Origin: Choristoneura fumiferana
Taxonomy: Eukaryota > Arthropoda > Insecta > Lepidoptera > Tortricidae
Length of the DNA: 64,000 bases
Direction of reading: 5' to 3'
NCBI RefSeq assembly: GCF_025370935.1
Contig: NC_133493.1
Span: 5,505,069-5,569,068 of the forward strand
The notes below the pieces were generated by a model. It was not told where the DNA came from, searched no databases, and was given only the letters and a program-made list of their open reading frames with translations. A program made the position numbers and the translations under genes. Of the stretch, positions 51,851 through 63,295 are shown piece by piece. The stretch's first letter is position 1; every line of letters starts with the position of its first letter.

Positions 51851-52425
51851 ATTTTATATTCGTGTAGCTCTTCCACCTCCACGCTGTAAGTTATAATAAT
51901 TCATTAATATGGACCTCCGCAAAGCAAAGCCTTATTCAATAAAGTTATGCTAGTTTAATAAATAACCTAACTTTTTCAAACTGCTTAAATGATTTTAATA
52001 AAATATAGCTAAGAACCACCGCAACGAGACTCGTTTTCACTTAAAAAAAAACCGCATTGAAATCTGTCCATACGTTTGAGAGCCGTTAGAGACATTGGAT
52101 TCCAATTTATAACACCCCTCTTTTGAAATCTAAACGCAAAAATGAAGCTATCACCGAGACTTGGAATTAGCTTCCTTTACGCTACATGCCGTAAATGGCT
52201 GAAGGAATAACGCAGCTGCTGCAAATTATTTTGTTTAAAACCAGATGATAAATTACGTTTCCTATCGGAGCTGACCAGAAACTTGCCTGAGCTGAAACTT
52301 AAGCGATAATAAACTTAACATCATTGATTTTACAACACCATACCTAGCTAGCTTAAACTCTTAGGGGGGGATGAATGTACTTGTTTATTTATTAACTTAT
52401 GGTTCTTTTACATGGACAATAATAT
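51851..52425 (+). other. intergenic
   Basis: ATGGACCTCCGCAAAGCAAA, GCCTTATTCAATAAA at about 51908-51943 is repeated at about 60848-60884, so it is a dispersed 3' tail. Otherwise unassigned. Confidence 0.45.
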
Positions 52426-52770
52426 TAGATTGTGCAACAAGAGCATAAAACAAAATGGATTTTACCCAATACTTTCATAAAGCCACCCGAGCCACTCTGC
52501 TTTTCACTTAGATTGCGAGGAAATGAAATAGCAACAGTAGAGCAGTAGTTGTTAAATTTTTATGTTTTTATTACATTATTTAAAATTATATTTTTAATTT
52601 AATTGATTAAATTGTTAACATAAAAATTATTAAAAAAAAAAAAAAACATTTTTGTTTTTGGCTGTTGACATTTTTACCGGTCTTAGACGACTTTCTAGAG
52701 CAAAGCCATTTTATAGATCCAGTTAAAACGAACTATAAAGCATGATAATTGAAAATGTTACTTTCTTTCT
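52426..52770 (+). mobile_element. TAGATTGTACAAC repeat family, copy 2
   Basis: Starts TAGATTGTGCAACAAGAGCA. It shares CTCTGCTTTTCACTTAGATT and GAGGAAATGAAATAGCAACA with copy 1 (12730). The (TTTC)n tract follows. Confidence 0.78.
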
Positions 52771-53307
52771 TTCTTTAAACATACACCCCAAATGCAAAAA
52801 AGTTTCAAGACAGCGTTTCGGCTGAACCATTCTGAACAAACTTATTACCTCACCACCTCACTTCTCACTCTCACTGCTTAAGCAAGGAATAGGTGTTTTT
52901 ATTCACCGCAGTTTCGCGGTCTTTTGAAACTACCGCCATGGCAACCAGCATACTGCTGTAGGCGTCTAGGGCGATCTTATTGATGAGAGTACAGATCGAT
53001 TTACAAGAGCTAACACGAATGGATTAAATGAGTAGATCGAAAGTATACGTGTGTTACCTGTTTGAATATTCACACAAATATGAAAATGTCATGCCTATGT
53101 CATATTCCTACAAAAATATCTAAGTGCATTACTTTCGCTTAATCCCTTCGTGCCAGCTCTTGTGAATCGATCTACATTACATTAGCTCCACGCCGATACT
53201 GCCATCCCAGGGATTACTAATTGAGAACCCATTTGGCATATACAGTGACGGTTCATTACCGAATTGTAAGTAAGTGCAATCAATCCAAATGTACTGTATA
53301 TTTAATA
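52771..53307 (+). other. intergenic, no recognised feature
   Basis: Unassigned sequence between two repeats. Confidence 0.4.
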
Positions 53308-53528
53308 CTAGCTTTTGCCCGCGGCTTCGCCCGCGTGGAATTCGGTTATCGCGCGCTGTTCCCCCGGGAACTGTGCATTTTCCCGGGATAAAAAGTAGCA
53401 TATGTCACTCTCTGGCCCATAAACTATCTCTATGCCAAAAATCACGTCGATCCGTCGCTCCGTTTCGACGTGAAAGACGGACAAACATACACACAATCAC
53501 ACACACTTTCGCATTTATAATATTAAGT
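53308..53528 (-). mobile_element. non-autonomous LEP1-type Helitron, copy 2
   Basis: On the plus strand it begins CTAGCTTTTGCCCGCGGCTT (reverse of the CTAG end and hairpin) and runs to TTTCGCATTTATAATATTAA. The interior has GTTCCCGGG-like and CACGTCGATCCGTCGCTCCG blocks shared with copy 3. Confidence 0.9.
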
Positions 53529-54284
53529 AGAGAACAGTATATTTCATACTTACAAATCTTTTTGTACGCGTCCGTGCTAGTCTGTTTTTGGTAAACAAAA
53601 AAAAAACAACAATCGGTAATAAAAATAATTCAAATTTGATAGTGAGTGATACTTAGCAACAGAGACAAACAGCTACCGGCTAGTTTGTAACCTGTTAAAA
53701 TTCAGAAATTCAACTTGACATTACATTTTAAAGTGATTCCATCCCAGTTTCACTTAACCGTTGTAAAGACCAATGCAAAGTGCCGACGCACCAAAGCTCG
53801 CAAACGTTTTTAATTCTCGAAATTATAGCCCAATTATTTAATGTAGCTTCCACCTTTTCGCATTAACTCCATCTACTTCACCTTAATAAGAAACCATAGA
53901 AAACCCGCAACCCAACGAATAGGATAAACTATTCGATGTACATAGCTGACTAGTCTAGAAATGCTTACATCTTATCTGGTACAGAAGCAGCAAGGAATTG
54001 GGAACAACGAGAAGGTATCCCAAGTTAGATTTTAACTTGGTAGTCTTACTAAGAGGATTACCTTAATGGCTCTACTGGCCATTTCTATTGAACGATGGAT
54101 TTTCCTTTTTCGCAGACGTCTTCTTAAAACGCGTTGTGTTCTACAAAGGTTATTAAAAGATTGTGTATTTTAAAGCTCCGGTTTTTATTAAACGTCCAAG
54201 TTAAGTTACTACGAAATGAAAGAGAACAATAATAAAACCGAAATGGTAGGACAATCCGATGCTAAGGCTTTTTGTCTTAAAGTG
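53529..54284 (+). other. intergenic, no recognised feature
   Basis: Nothing supported; AT-rich. Confidence 0.4.
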
Positions 54285-54720
54285 ACAAAATCTTTTTTCA
54301 CTTCTCATGCTAGGCGACATAAACTGACTTTTTATACTCTAGTGCATAAAGCAAAATCTTCGTCTAAGACCAAGGTAATCAGGTGTCAACAGCCACAAAC
54401 AAAAAAGTTTCTACTTACACATTTTTTTTATAATTTTTAATTTATATAATAAAAAAAACAATCATAATAAATCAATAAAAATAAAAATTTATAATAATAT
54501 AGTAATGCATGAAAAATAAAAGATACATAGTAAATGAACAATGGTTTCCACTGTTGCTATTTTATCTCCTTGCAATTGGAGTGAAAAGCAGAATGTAAAA
54601 CTCGAGCGTTAAACCCATTTTCCCCTCGACGTGTCTATCCCCCTGCGCCCTACCGGCTCGGGTGGCAATATGAACGTCTTGGGTAAAATGGCTCGTTTTA
54701 TGCTCTTGTTGTACAATCTA
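54285..54720 (-). mobile_element. TAGATTGTACAAC repeat family, copy 3
   Basis: Reversed relative to copy 1. It ends TGCTCTTGTTGTACAATCTA and contains CCCATTTTCCCCTCGACGTG, ACCGGCTCGGGTGG and TTTTTTCACTTCTCATGCTA. Confidence 0.85.
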
Positions 54721-54813
54721 CTAATTTTCGTCCATGACAAAATATAATCGAGCAAATACATATTACGAAAGCGGAATGAGCTGGTGTCCTAAAAATTCAA
54801 ATTCGTCCGTCAC

Positions 54814-54960
54814 TTAGGGGCTGTTTCACCACCCATTGATCAATTTTAATTAACGGATAAATGCGATGCCGTCTCCGTCTATTCGAACAAAACAAACAGA
54901 GACGGCATCACATTTATGCGGCAGATAAATATTATCAATCGATAGTGAAACAGGGGGTTA
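54814..54960. mobile_element. MITE, GGGGCTGTTTCACCA family, full copy 2
   Basis: TTAGGGGCTGTTTCACCACC at the left; TCGATAGTGAAACAGGGGGT at the right. The interior GATGCCGTCTCCGTCTATTC is shared with 44428-44574. Confidence 0.92.
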
Positions 54961-55139
54961 GAGTATCAAAAAGTATTGGACACGTCTTTCGTCGTGCTAA
55001 AAAGTGTCACACGGCGTAACGTCACGCGAAACTTTAACTAGCTATATGTATGTACAGTCAGTACAGTCAAGTGCAGAAATAAGTATCTATTCGAACCACT
55101 CAAAAATATGTTACTACGCCCTTATTGCGTCGGAATAAG

Positions 55140-55440
55140 AGTTTTTTTTTTTTATTCAACTGGATGGCAAACGAGCAAGTGGGTCTCCTGATGGTAAGAG
55201 ATCACCACCGCCCATAGACACCTGCAACACCAGGGGGATTGCAGATGCGTTCCCAACCTAGAGGCCTAAGATGGGATACCTCAAGTGCCAGTAATTTCAC
55301 CGGCTGTCTTGCTCTCCACGCCGAAACACAACAGTGCAAGCACTGCTGCTTCACGGCAGGATTCGCGAGCAAGATGGTGGTAGCAATCCGGGCGGACCTT
55401 GCACAAGGTCCTACCACCTGCAAAGTCTGTGGTACTTATT
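55140..55440 (-). mobile_element. LINE 3' tail, CATCAGGAGACCCACTTGCTC family, copy 2
   Basis: Begins with a T run and TATTCAACTGGATGGCAAAC, then GAGCAAGTGGGTCTCCTGAT. It is the reverse of the copy at 28243-28455 but about 90 bp longer toward its 5' side. Open frames on both strands are remnants and not genes. Confidence 0.85.
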
Positions 55441-55544
55441 CTTGAAACTTTGAATAAGTTCATATTTTTACACTTGACCGTACGTACATCTTCATCATTT
55501 CTTGTTTAATTGATAAAAGAAAGTAAATACAATATGTTCAATCA

Positions 55545-55765
55545 TCATCATCAGTATCATCAGCCTATAGCAGTTCACTGTTGGACACAGGCCGCCAGCG
55601 TCATTACGCCTTCTCCTCAGCTCGACGCATCCAGCTTCTACCAGCAGCCTTTTGCAGATCGTCACTCCACCTGGCTGGAGGGCGTCCTACACTACGTTTG
55701 CCGAGACGCGGTGATCGACTTGGCTCAGAGAATTAACAAGTTGAAGTGGCAATGGGCTGTTCACT
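55545..55765 (-). mobile_element. RTE LINE 3' fragment with inverted 5' part
   Basis: 55545-55695 is minus-oriented: (ATC)n at left, and on the minus strand VGRPPARWSDDLQKAAGRSW. 55700-55762 is plus-oriented: DLAQRINKLKWQWA, which in intact elements lies upstream of that peptide in the same strand. So the 5' piece is flipped. Confidence 0.85.
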
Positions 55766-56405
55766 GTTGAAGAACCGACAACCGTAATTAAAATCTTTTT
55801 GTGGCATATTACAGCAAAATATGGTTGGCTGCATTCGTTTTGCATAATGCACTTCGGGTGAATTATTTATTTATTTATTCATTTATTTATAAGTCATTAC
55901 ATGAGGTTAAAAAAAAATGTTACTTTTTACTCTCTCTCACTCTCTCTCTATAAGTTAAAAGATCCATTTAGGTACTACCACTAAGTTGAAGCTTGGCATA
56001 CCTACCTACTTTTAAATTACTTATGTGAAAAAGCTTTTTCATTATAAATCATATTTTTTATGAAAACACTGAGTTAAAATTCACTTTGTTAAACGGAAAA
56101 TAAATCAATCGCGGTACTACAAAGTTTACAGTTAAAAATTATATTCAAATTTCGTTAACTAACGGGATGAACTACAAAAAGGGGTAAAAGAAGTAACGCG
56201 GGGCAAAAGAAAAATAACTTGGATAAAGGTTCGTTCGATTTATTGTTGAAGTAGCCTGGGAGTAATGAAACTGAATAATGCATGGTGGTGAAAATTGCCG
56301 TAGACTTAGGGTTGCCAGAGTAGTGAAACGGTTAATGTTTAACTAGATACATTGGAAGTTTTGGCGTGACAAACATGCTGGTGTCTTATAAAATATATTA
56401 TTATA
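55766..56405 (+). other. intergenic, no recognised feature
   Basis: AT-rich. A (TTTA)n tract lies at 55865-55890 and a (CT)n tract at 55929-55950. Confidence 0.5.
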
Positions 56406-56616
56406 CTAGCTTTTCTTCGCTTGCGTGGAATTCGGTTATCGCGCGCTGTTCCCTCGGGAACTGTGCATTTTTCCGGGGTAAAAAGTAGCCTATGTCACTC
56501 TCTGGCCCATAAACTATATCTTTGCCAAAAATCACGTCGATCCGTCGCTCCGTTTCGACGTAAAAGACGGACAAACATACAAACACACATTTTCGCGTTT
56601 ATAATATTAGTATGGA
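56406..56616 (-). mobile_element. non-autonomous LEP1-type Helitron, copy 3
   Basis: Begins CTAGCTTTTCTTCGCTTGCG and ends ATAATATTAGTATGGA, the reverse of the TCCATACTAATATTATAAA start. The hairpin near the CTAG end is damaged compared with copies 1 and 2. Confidence 0.88.
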
Positions 56617-56634
56617 TTCCGTCAGTTAGATTAG

Positions 56635-56910
56635 CAGGATAGGGACACGTTACTTCAACATATATAGCATATGAATGGGCAGCCATATAGCATGGAGAAC
56701 AGATGGCCGTTGGGGCCGAAAAGTTCTCGAATGGAGACTGCGGATCGGCAAGCGCAGCGTAGGACGTCCACCAGCGAGATGGACGGATGACCTGGTTAAA
56801 GTCACGGGTTCACGGCGGATGCAGGCCGCTGCCAAACGAAGCAACTGGAGGTCTATGGGTGAGGCCTAAGTCCAACAGTGGACGTCCTACGGCTGAGATG
56901 ATGATAGAGA
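56635..56910 (+). mobile_element. RTE LINE 3' end with C-terminal coding remnant
   Basis: Reads RTDGRWGRKVLEWRLRIGKR, SVGRPPARWTDDLVKVTGSR, AAAKRSNWRSMGEA and a stop, then CCAACAGTGGACGTCCTACG. This is the colinear reference for the inverted copies at 38220 and 55545. Confidence 0.88.
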
Positions 56911-57054
56911 TGGGACACGTGTTTTTTCTTTTGTCAATTAAACAAATAAGTTTTTGGTAAAAATTGCATTTTTAATACAATTTTTTTTTCTGACTGTACT
57001 TTTTGTTGACTGTACTTGTATTATAACGTTTTAAACTTTTATGATTTTCACTCA

Positions 57055-57105
57055 TATTTACCTCGACGTTTCGGCAACATTGCAGTGGCCGTGGTCACGA
57101 GTAGA
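57055..57105. mobile_element. GGGACTTATCACG family fragment
   Basis: TTTACCTCGACGTTTCGGCA, ACATTGCAGTGGCCGTGGTC, ACGAGTAGA match the middle of 32565-32672. Confidence 0.7.
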
Positions 57106-57114
57106 CTGAAGTGT

Positions 57115-57406
57115 GGGGTGTCAAGTCTGCCTAACAGTACTCGTACTTGTATTGTCACCCCAACTACATTTGCATACCAAATTTCAAGTCGATGCCATTA
57201 ACCGTTGAAAATTTCCGTCTTGCGGAGACGTTCCTGGCCGGACTACCAGGATGTCACTACAAGATTATTGTATTGTCACGCAATTTACATAAGTATACCA
57301 AATTTCAAGTCAATCCCACTGCTGGAAGTTGGTCTAATTCAACTTGCAAGATTTGATTTCAGACAGACAGACAGACAACGGGACAGGTGAAACTAAATAA
57401 AAGCTT
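57115..57406 (-). repeat. AAGCTTTTATTTAACTTGC family, copy 3
   Basis: Reversed: it ends AAACTAAATAAAAGCTT and contains CCAAATTTCAAGTCGATGCC, ATTAACCGTTGAAAATTTCC and AGACAGACAGACAGAC. Confidence 0.75.
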
Positions 57407-57475
57407 GTAAAAATTATGAAGATTATAGCCAGTTAAAGTTCCGCGTGACGTCACACCATGCGACTTTTTATAACA

Positions 57476-58582
57476 CGGCGTGACGGTTTTTTATACCACC
57501 TAGAAAGTCTTAATTTTTTATGAAACATCATTTATACTCACAAGATTAAAAAAAAGGATGACATGAAGTTTTGCAGAATAAACAAATTATTAAATAATAT
57601 TTCACGCAATTTAATAAACAGCGATTTAAAAATACTTCATTTAACCATTCGATGAACTGAATAATCGATAAAATGATAATGTGGGGAACATATAAGGTAA
57701 AACCGTTCCTATAGCTAGTCGCCACTCTTGGCCAGCCCTGCACGCTCGGTATGAGATTCGTGTGAACACACAGCGATTAGGTTTTCATGAGGCTTTTGGC
57801 GATGCGCTTTTCTGTGCTTGATACGATGAATAACGTTATAGTGGCGCGATATTGGTTTCTAGCACATTGAAAAACGGAATTGAATAAAGTATTGGTAAAA
57901 AACAGCCAGGTTAGACTAGCCAGCAAAAGCGCCCGCGCCACCGTCAAATGTTAATACTAAAATCGGGCGAAAACGTGTAAAAAACGTTTGGATGAAGCCA
58001 TTACCATAAATGTCTTTTTTTTCTTCTTTTTACTATTTCTCTCAAAGTGTCTGCAACGCATGCATAACTCAGCTTATCTTATACTTAAATATAAACACGT
58101 TTTAATAGTTAAGTACCGCTAAGATTTTATCAGAAATGTAGCAAACCAAATCAACTTTTTCTATTAAAAAACTTCACTGGTACAGCAATTAAATTATTTT
58201 TAAACGTTTTTTTCTCTATTCTCTATCAGCAGAGAAATTAAACTAGAGGACGACTTATTTTTCATTTCGCTCCATCGCTTTGTCGGAACAAATGAATCTG
58301 ATTTTAACTTTACTCTGAAATTAATTTTCCATTTTATCTAGCAACAATTGAGTTTCATTAAAATAATACGTTTTGAACTTTTTTTCTCTGTGTCTATTTA
58401 GCTAATTATGTATGTATATAAATACTTTATTGTACATAAAACCACAAAACACAAAATAATACAAAAAGAAAACAACAAAACAAAAATAGTACAAAGGCGA
58501 ACTAATAAATAATAAGTGGATAATAAGTGGAATATAAATATCATCGTCTTATAGGCCTTTTAAATAGGCTCAGAGTTGTTCA
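57476..58582 (+). other. intergenic, no recognised feature
   Basis: AT-rich. The only structure noted is a possible reversed LINE tail at 58420-58500 (AATACTTTATTGTACATAAA, then A-rich). Confidence 0.4.
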
Positions 58583-59050
58583 GCTATGGAGAGAGCTAAG
58601 CTCGGGGTTTCTCTACGGGATCGAATCAGAAATGAGGAGATACATAGAAGAATCAGGGTCACCAACATAGCCAAGCAAATTAGCTCATTGAGGTGGCAAT
58701 GGAAAATCCATTTTATTTTAGTAAAAATTTACTTTATTGGAGAAACAACAGAGATAGAATCATACAAAAACATATTATGCTACAGGTACTCTGGAAAAAA
58801 AAACTACCTCCTTACCGATTCTCACCAAAACATATTCCGATAATTTTGACACGGAGAACTTATGGCCGTTGGGGCGGACCGCGGATCGACAAGTGCAGCG
58901 TAAGACATCCACCAACGAGATCGACGGATAACCTGGTTAAAGCCAAGGGTTCATGGTAGATGCAGGCTGCTTCCAACCGATGCTACTCGGAGGTCTATGG
59001 GGGAAGCTTATGTCCAAAAGGACTTCTTGCGGCTAAGACGATGATGATGA
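58583..59050 (+). mobile_element. RTE LINE 3' end, interrupted
   Basis: MERAKLGVSLRDRIRNEEIH, then TNIAKQISSLRWQW, then a foreign stretch of about 150 bp (58700-58850), then RTYGRWGGP, CSVRHPPTRSTDNLVKAKGS and the tail (GATGAT)n. RTE C-terminal order is preserved around the insertion. Confidence 0.85.
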
Positions 59051-59370
59051 AGACGATAAATATCATCGTGTGTCATTTCCTTCCAAAGTCGAAGCCACAT
59101 TTTCGCCTCTCTCACTGACAATGATCACACGTGCTCCACAAAAATCTTTGCCACCGTAGACGAGTGGGTTGTCTCTCGGATTTCCACAGGCTAGAATGTG
59201 CACAGGCTTGAGATCAAGCTTGGGTTTTTTTCGCCATCCTTCGCAGTAAACGTGTTAATAATCACTTTCACATGCACTCTGAATAGCAAATTAAACTAGC
59301 AAAAGACAATTTCGACACATAATTGGAGCGTTCGGATAGGCCACGGAACTAAATACCCCTAGGATTAAAA

Positions 59371-59738
59371 TACCGGGTGTGGCCTGTAATACGAGCAAAA
59401 AATTAAAACATAGATCGTCCTCGTCAAACTGAACAACATTAGTTCATCGACTTTTAAAAATAATAGAGTTTTTTAATTTTCCTTCCTCCTTTTAATCTTC
59501 CTTTCATACAAATTAAATACTGCTATCAATGTACGCCATCCTAGAACACAACTGACATCGCCTGTCACGCTACAAACATCAAGCATTTTGCGTTACATTG
59601 CTTCTTCGAATAAACTTAAAAGTTTAATAAAAATTAAAAAACGAATTATTTTTAAATGTCGCTGAATTAATGTTGTTTAGTTTGACGAGTATGATCTATG
59701 TTTTAATAATTTGCTCATATTACAGGCCACACCCGGTA
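59371..59738. mobile_element. TIR element, ACCGGGTGTGGCC family, full copy
   Basis: 368 bp with arms of about 110 bp. Left end TACCGGGTGTGGCCTGTAAT, right end ATTACAGGCCACACCCGGTA. No ORF, so non-autonomous. Copy 1 is at 104-428. Confidence 0.9.
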
Positions 59739-59774
59739 TGATAAGATAAACCCTCCCATACGTACTTGAGGCCT

Positions 59775-59822
59775 GTGCTCAGCGCTGAGACGTATAAAGG
59801 CCCTACGGCCTATCTATATCTA
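59775..59822 (+). mobile_element. SINE/RTE tail fragment
   Basis: GAGGCCTGTGCTCAGCGCTG, AGACGTATAAAGGCC matches the SINE 3' tail. Confidence 0.55.
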
Positions 59823-60099
59823 AATATATAAGCCATTACTGGCGATATACTTACGATATTTCACATTGCAACCCCACTTGTGTAGGAATTCATTTAACAA
59901 CCACTTTTGCATTAATCAGCTTCAAAATGAACGCACTCTGTTTAATGAATTCAACCAGGGGATCACGCATGACGTGCAAACCCGTCTAAAATGTTGCCAT
60001 GAATTATAAAATAAGCCGCGGATAGCTAAAGCAGACGTTTTAGGGGATTATTAGGTTTCGTGATGTATTTTTTAAACCAGTGTTGCTATGTAGAAATCC

Positions 60100-60320
60100 G
60101 TATTAACATTATGAATAAGGAAGTAACACTTCATGCATTATGTATAACAACGACAGTAAAGGGTCAACGGTTATATAGAATTGTAATATTACAGTAAGTA
60201 CAGCAGTTAAAAATAGTACATTACTGTAGAGGCCGGGAAGTAGGGGGTTGCCGACCAAGCAGATATAGACTAGATAGGGATGCGAGGCCGGCAACCCCAC
60301 ATTCCGGCCGAGGCTTGTAT
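60100..60320. mobile_element. probable MITE with GGCCGGGAAGTAGGGGGTTG inner fold
   Basis: Inner arms GAGGCCGGGAAGTAGGGGGT / GGCAACCCCACATTCCGGCC flank a loop of about 35 bp. Outer parts ACTTCATGCATTATG and ACATGGCATGAAATAAATG may be the ends. Confidence 0.55.
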
Positions 60321-60359
60321 AGTGCTTTTCTCAAACATGGCATGAAATAAATGAAAAAA

Positions 60360-60625
60360 ACAAGTAATCAAGTTGGCAGGACGCTAGTCTGGTCGCCCTG
60401 TTGTGTGCGCGGGTGTCGCGCTGGCTGCTGGCGCGGCGGCTGCGGGGCGAGTGGTGCTGGCGGTGGGCGCAGGCCGTGTCGCAGAGCGCGCGTTGAAACA
60501 AAAGACGGTCGCATTGCCGGCCAGCGGGTTGCAAAGTTGTATGAAATCTCTTTGCAGGCCGCTAGAGTGACCGCGCGCAGGCAGGCGAGCCCCAGCGCCT
60601 GCAGCGCGATACTTCTCAGCCTATT
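60360..60625. other. GC-rich island, unassigned
   Basis: Strongly CG-rich (GCGCGGGTGTCGCGCTGGCT, GGCGCGGCGGCTGCGGGGCG) between AT-rich flanks. Open frames on both strands (to 114 codons) are low-complexity Arg/Gly/Ala translations without a domain. It could be the loop of a larger MITE, as at 16594-16933. Confidence 0.4.
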
Positions 60626-60749
60626 ATATTTTGTAACACAATGTAAATATTTTTATGTCATGATTGAGAAAAACCTATTTTTTGTTTTAAAATAATGGAC
60701 TGCTTTTGTTTAAACTTGCAATAGAGCTTATATTAATTTAAATGTTTTA

Positions 60750-60812
60750 TTGCCATCATCAGCCAGAAGACGTCCACTGTTGAACAAAGGTCTTCCCCAT
60801 AGAACGCCACAA
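60750..60812 (-). mobile_element. RTE tail, minus strand
   Basis: GCCATCATCAGCCAGAAGAC, GTCCACTGTTGAACAAAGGT, CTTCCCCATAGAACGCCACA. Confidence 0.7.
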
Positions 60813-62265
60813 TTAATGACAACTCTATTTGCTTTGTTTCAGTTTATTGACCTCCGCAAAGTAACGCCTGGTTCAATAAATTATTAGAAAATTACATATT
60901 TGACTTTTGCAGTGTTTGTCCAAACAAAAAGAAAAGAAAACATAATGCATGCATGTCCGCCTCTGAATAAGATGCCTTTTTTAATATTCTGGATGGGATT
61001 CAATAAAACATACGTAAGTATCTTAATCCATTACTCCCGCGGGAACAATGTAGGCCATTGTCCTTTAGTATACCTACAGGCATGGAATAACATAATTGAC
61101 GAGCAAGTGCAATGAAAAAATAAGTAATTACGAACGAAGCTATAATGTGGCGATGTATGTTACGATAGAATTTGAGTCCAATATCAATATTATACTAGAT
61201 TGAGTTGTTGACGAGAGCAAATCCGCTATATCTATAGACTAGTAACTTAACAAAAGACAAAAATCCCAAGCGATCTAAAAACATCTTATTTAAGTATATC
61301 ATTATCGGACGCTTTGCTTATTAAATCATGTTTGTTTAGTGGAAAAAGCTTCTTTATTATCTAGGCATGAAGGCTAAACTTAGCTTGAGATTGCTATGTA
61401 AATTTATTTCTTTGTGCTGGTACTCGTTAAAACTTTTCAACTAGCTGTTCGTTACAAATGAAATTCTTCGAATTATCCACGAATGCTACATCGTATTGGC
61501 ATTTTTACTTTGTGTTCTTTGCCCATATTTAAAAATTTGTTTTTGTTTAGCCGAATGCTTGTTAACAAAATTGACTTGAAAGTGTAACAAAATCTTCTAC
61601 CATATCAACAAAAATGTGCCTATAAAATCATACGGAACAATAACACTACTAAAACTAGTAACTAAATCATTAGTAACTAATAGAAATGAAGAAGGGGCAA
61701 GTTACACTTTTCAAAAAGTCTTTGCGGTTAGACCATTTTCTCAAGAAAATTTAGTAATAAAGGTTCACTACTCCAATCACCACGACCACTCTGTCACGAG
61801 TAGGTACGCTTTAACGACTCCGTTAAAAAAATACTAAAGCGCATGTAGAGGTGGATGCGGAGGCGGAGGCGAAGCCGGAAGCGAAGGTGGAGGCGAAATT
61901 CCGCTACAACCCTAGTCCATAGCAACACATAGTCATCACGCTTATAAAAAACTATAAACTGCAAACCCATAACAAAACAATTTCTAGACTTGAACTTTCA
62001 TTATGCCTACAAAACTGAGGCGCCGAAAGCCAGTTTTTACCCCTTTGTTCTTGAGTCCAAGGAAGCCAATGTTGCTTCATTCAGCGCACGCGCTATTATT
62101 GCTGTAGCGGCCAACAATAGCGTATTGTGGACCCGCGCCTGAATGGAGATAATTTGCTAAGTCCAGCCAGGGAGCTGGTGAGAGAGATGAAGACAAGTTT
62201 TATACAGTTTTTAGGAAACTATTTGATAACTTAATGCCGGAGTTAAACATATATTGCTATTTTCC
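60813..62265 (+). other. intergenic, mostly unassigned
   Basis: A 9-bp tandem (GGAGGCGAA-like) lies at 61851-61903. A fold-back (TTCAGCGCACGCGCTATTAT / CAATAGCG...CGCGCCTGAA) lies at 62072-62153. No gene signals. Confidence 0.5.
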
Positions 62266-62557
62266 AAGCTTTTATTTAACTTGCATTGTATGTATGTCGG
62301 TATGAATGTGCGGGTCAAATCTTGCAAGTTGAATTTGACCCACTTCCAGTGGTCGGGTTGACTTGAAATTTGGCAACACAGTTTGACATGCTTATGTGGT
62401 AGTGTTATCTTGGTGGTTCAGCTAGGATAGTCTCTGGAGGACGGATGTCCTAAAAAGTGGCATCGACTTTGGTATCGAAATTTGACAATGCAAGTACAGT
62501 CAACAAAAAGTACAGTCAGCAAAAAGGCTTGTATTAAAACTGAAATTTTTAACAAAA
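62266..62557 (+). repeat. AAGCTTTTATTTAACTTGC family, copy 4
   Basis: Starts AAGCTTTTATTTAACTTGCA and contains TTGAATTTGACCCACTTCCA, GTTGACTTGAAATTTGGCAA and the end GTATTAAAACTGAAATTTTT AACAAA. It defines the right end used to judge the copy beside exon 9. Confidence 0.8.
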
Positions 62558-62669
62558 ACTTATTACGAACTAGACTTTATCTGCAGTAAACCATCAGATT
62601 CGGCAGTTGACCTGAAATTCGGGGATTTTACTAAATTCACAAACATTGCAAGGCTGAATTTTTGAGATT

Positions 62670-62870
62670 TTATTCTAATCCCGCAGGAATATCGGGATAA
62701 AAAGTAGCTTATGTGTTATTTCAGATCTCCAGCTATCAATATACTAAATTTCAATGAAATGCGTCCGACCGTGAAGGAATAAGAAACACACACTTGTTAC
62801 ACTCATCCATACACACACTCACACATAACCGCATACTAATCACAAACTTTAGCATTTATAATATCAATAA
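62670..62870 (-). mobile_element. LEP1-related Helitron fragment
   Basis: CGGGATAAAAAGTAGCTTAT and TTTAGCATTTATAATATCAA match the interior and start of the LEP1 copies. The CTAG end is missing. Confidence 0.6.
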
Positions 62871-63295
62871 GATATAAATGTGCAATGTTATTGGAACATT
62901 GTATCTTACTATTATTATTAATAGTAACGATAAAAAAGTGATTTTATCATCGATTCATTTAAGTAAGACCCTGCATAATTTATTAAAAAGTACCACAAGC
63001 AGTCTGATTTTTATGACAGTTTTTTTTCTAAAAAAAAAATTGTTTCAGCCTTGGTGTTGCTTTAATTTTAAATACACTACCTAAGGAAACAAAAATAGGG
63101 TTTCTATTCAGCTCCTGAAAAGTTAAATTCTTTCGTCTTATCTTCGGTTTAAAAATATTCATCTCTGCTCACTGAGGCTGTTCACTGAATTTATCGAATT
63201 TTAAAATTAAAACGGGGTGACATCTTTCCCAAGTTGAGATGGGGCCCGAAAAAAGGGGATAGTTCTTTGAAAATTCTGTATTTTTAAAATACAAA

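Noticed and set aside
53274..53594. 106-codon ORF
   Set aside because: Covers the LEP1 Helitron at 53308-53528 and its flank; the same peptide appears in the copy at 56406-56616.
55202..55463. Cysteine-rich small ORFs on both strands
   Set aside because: They lie in a LINE 3' region shared with 28243-28455, so they are repeat sequence and not a gene.
60351..60695. 114-codon ORF as a gene
   Set aside because: Low-complexity Arg/Gly/Ala translation of a GC-rich patch. An overlapping frame on the other strand is equally open; no domain, no splice context.
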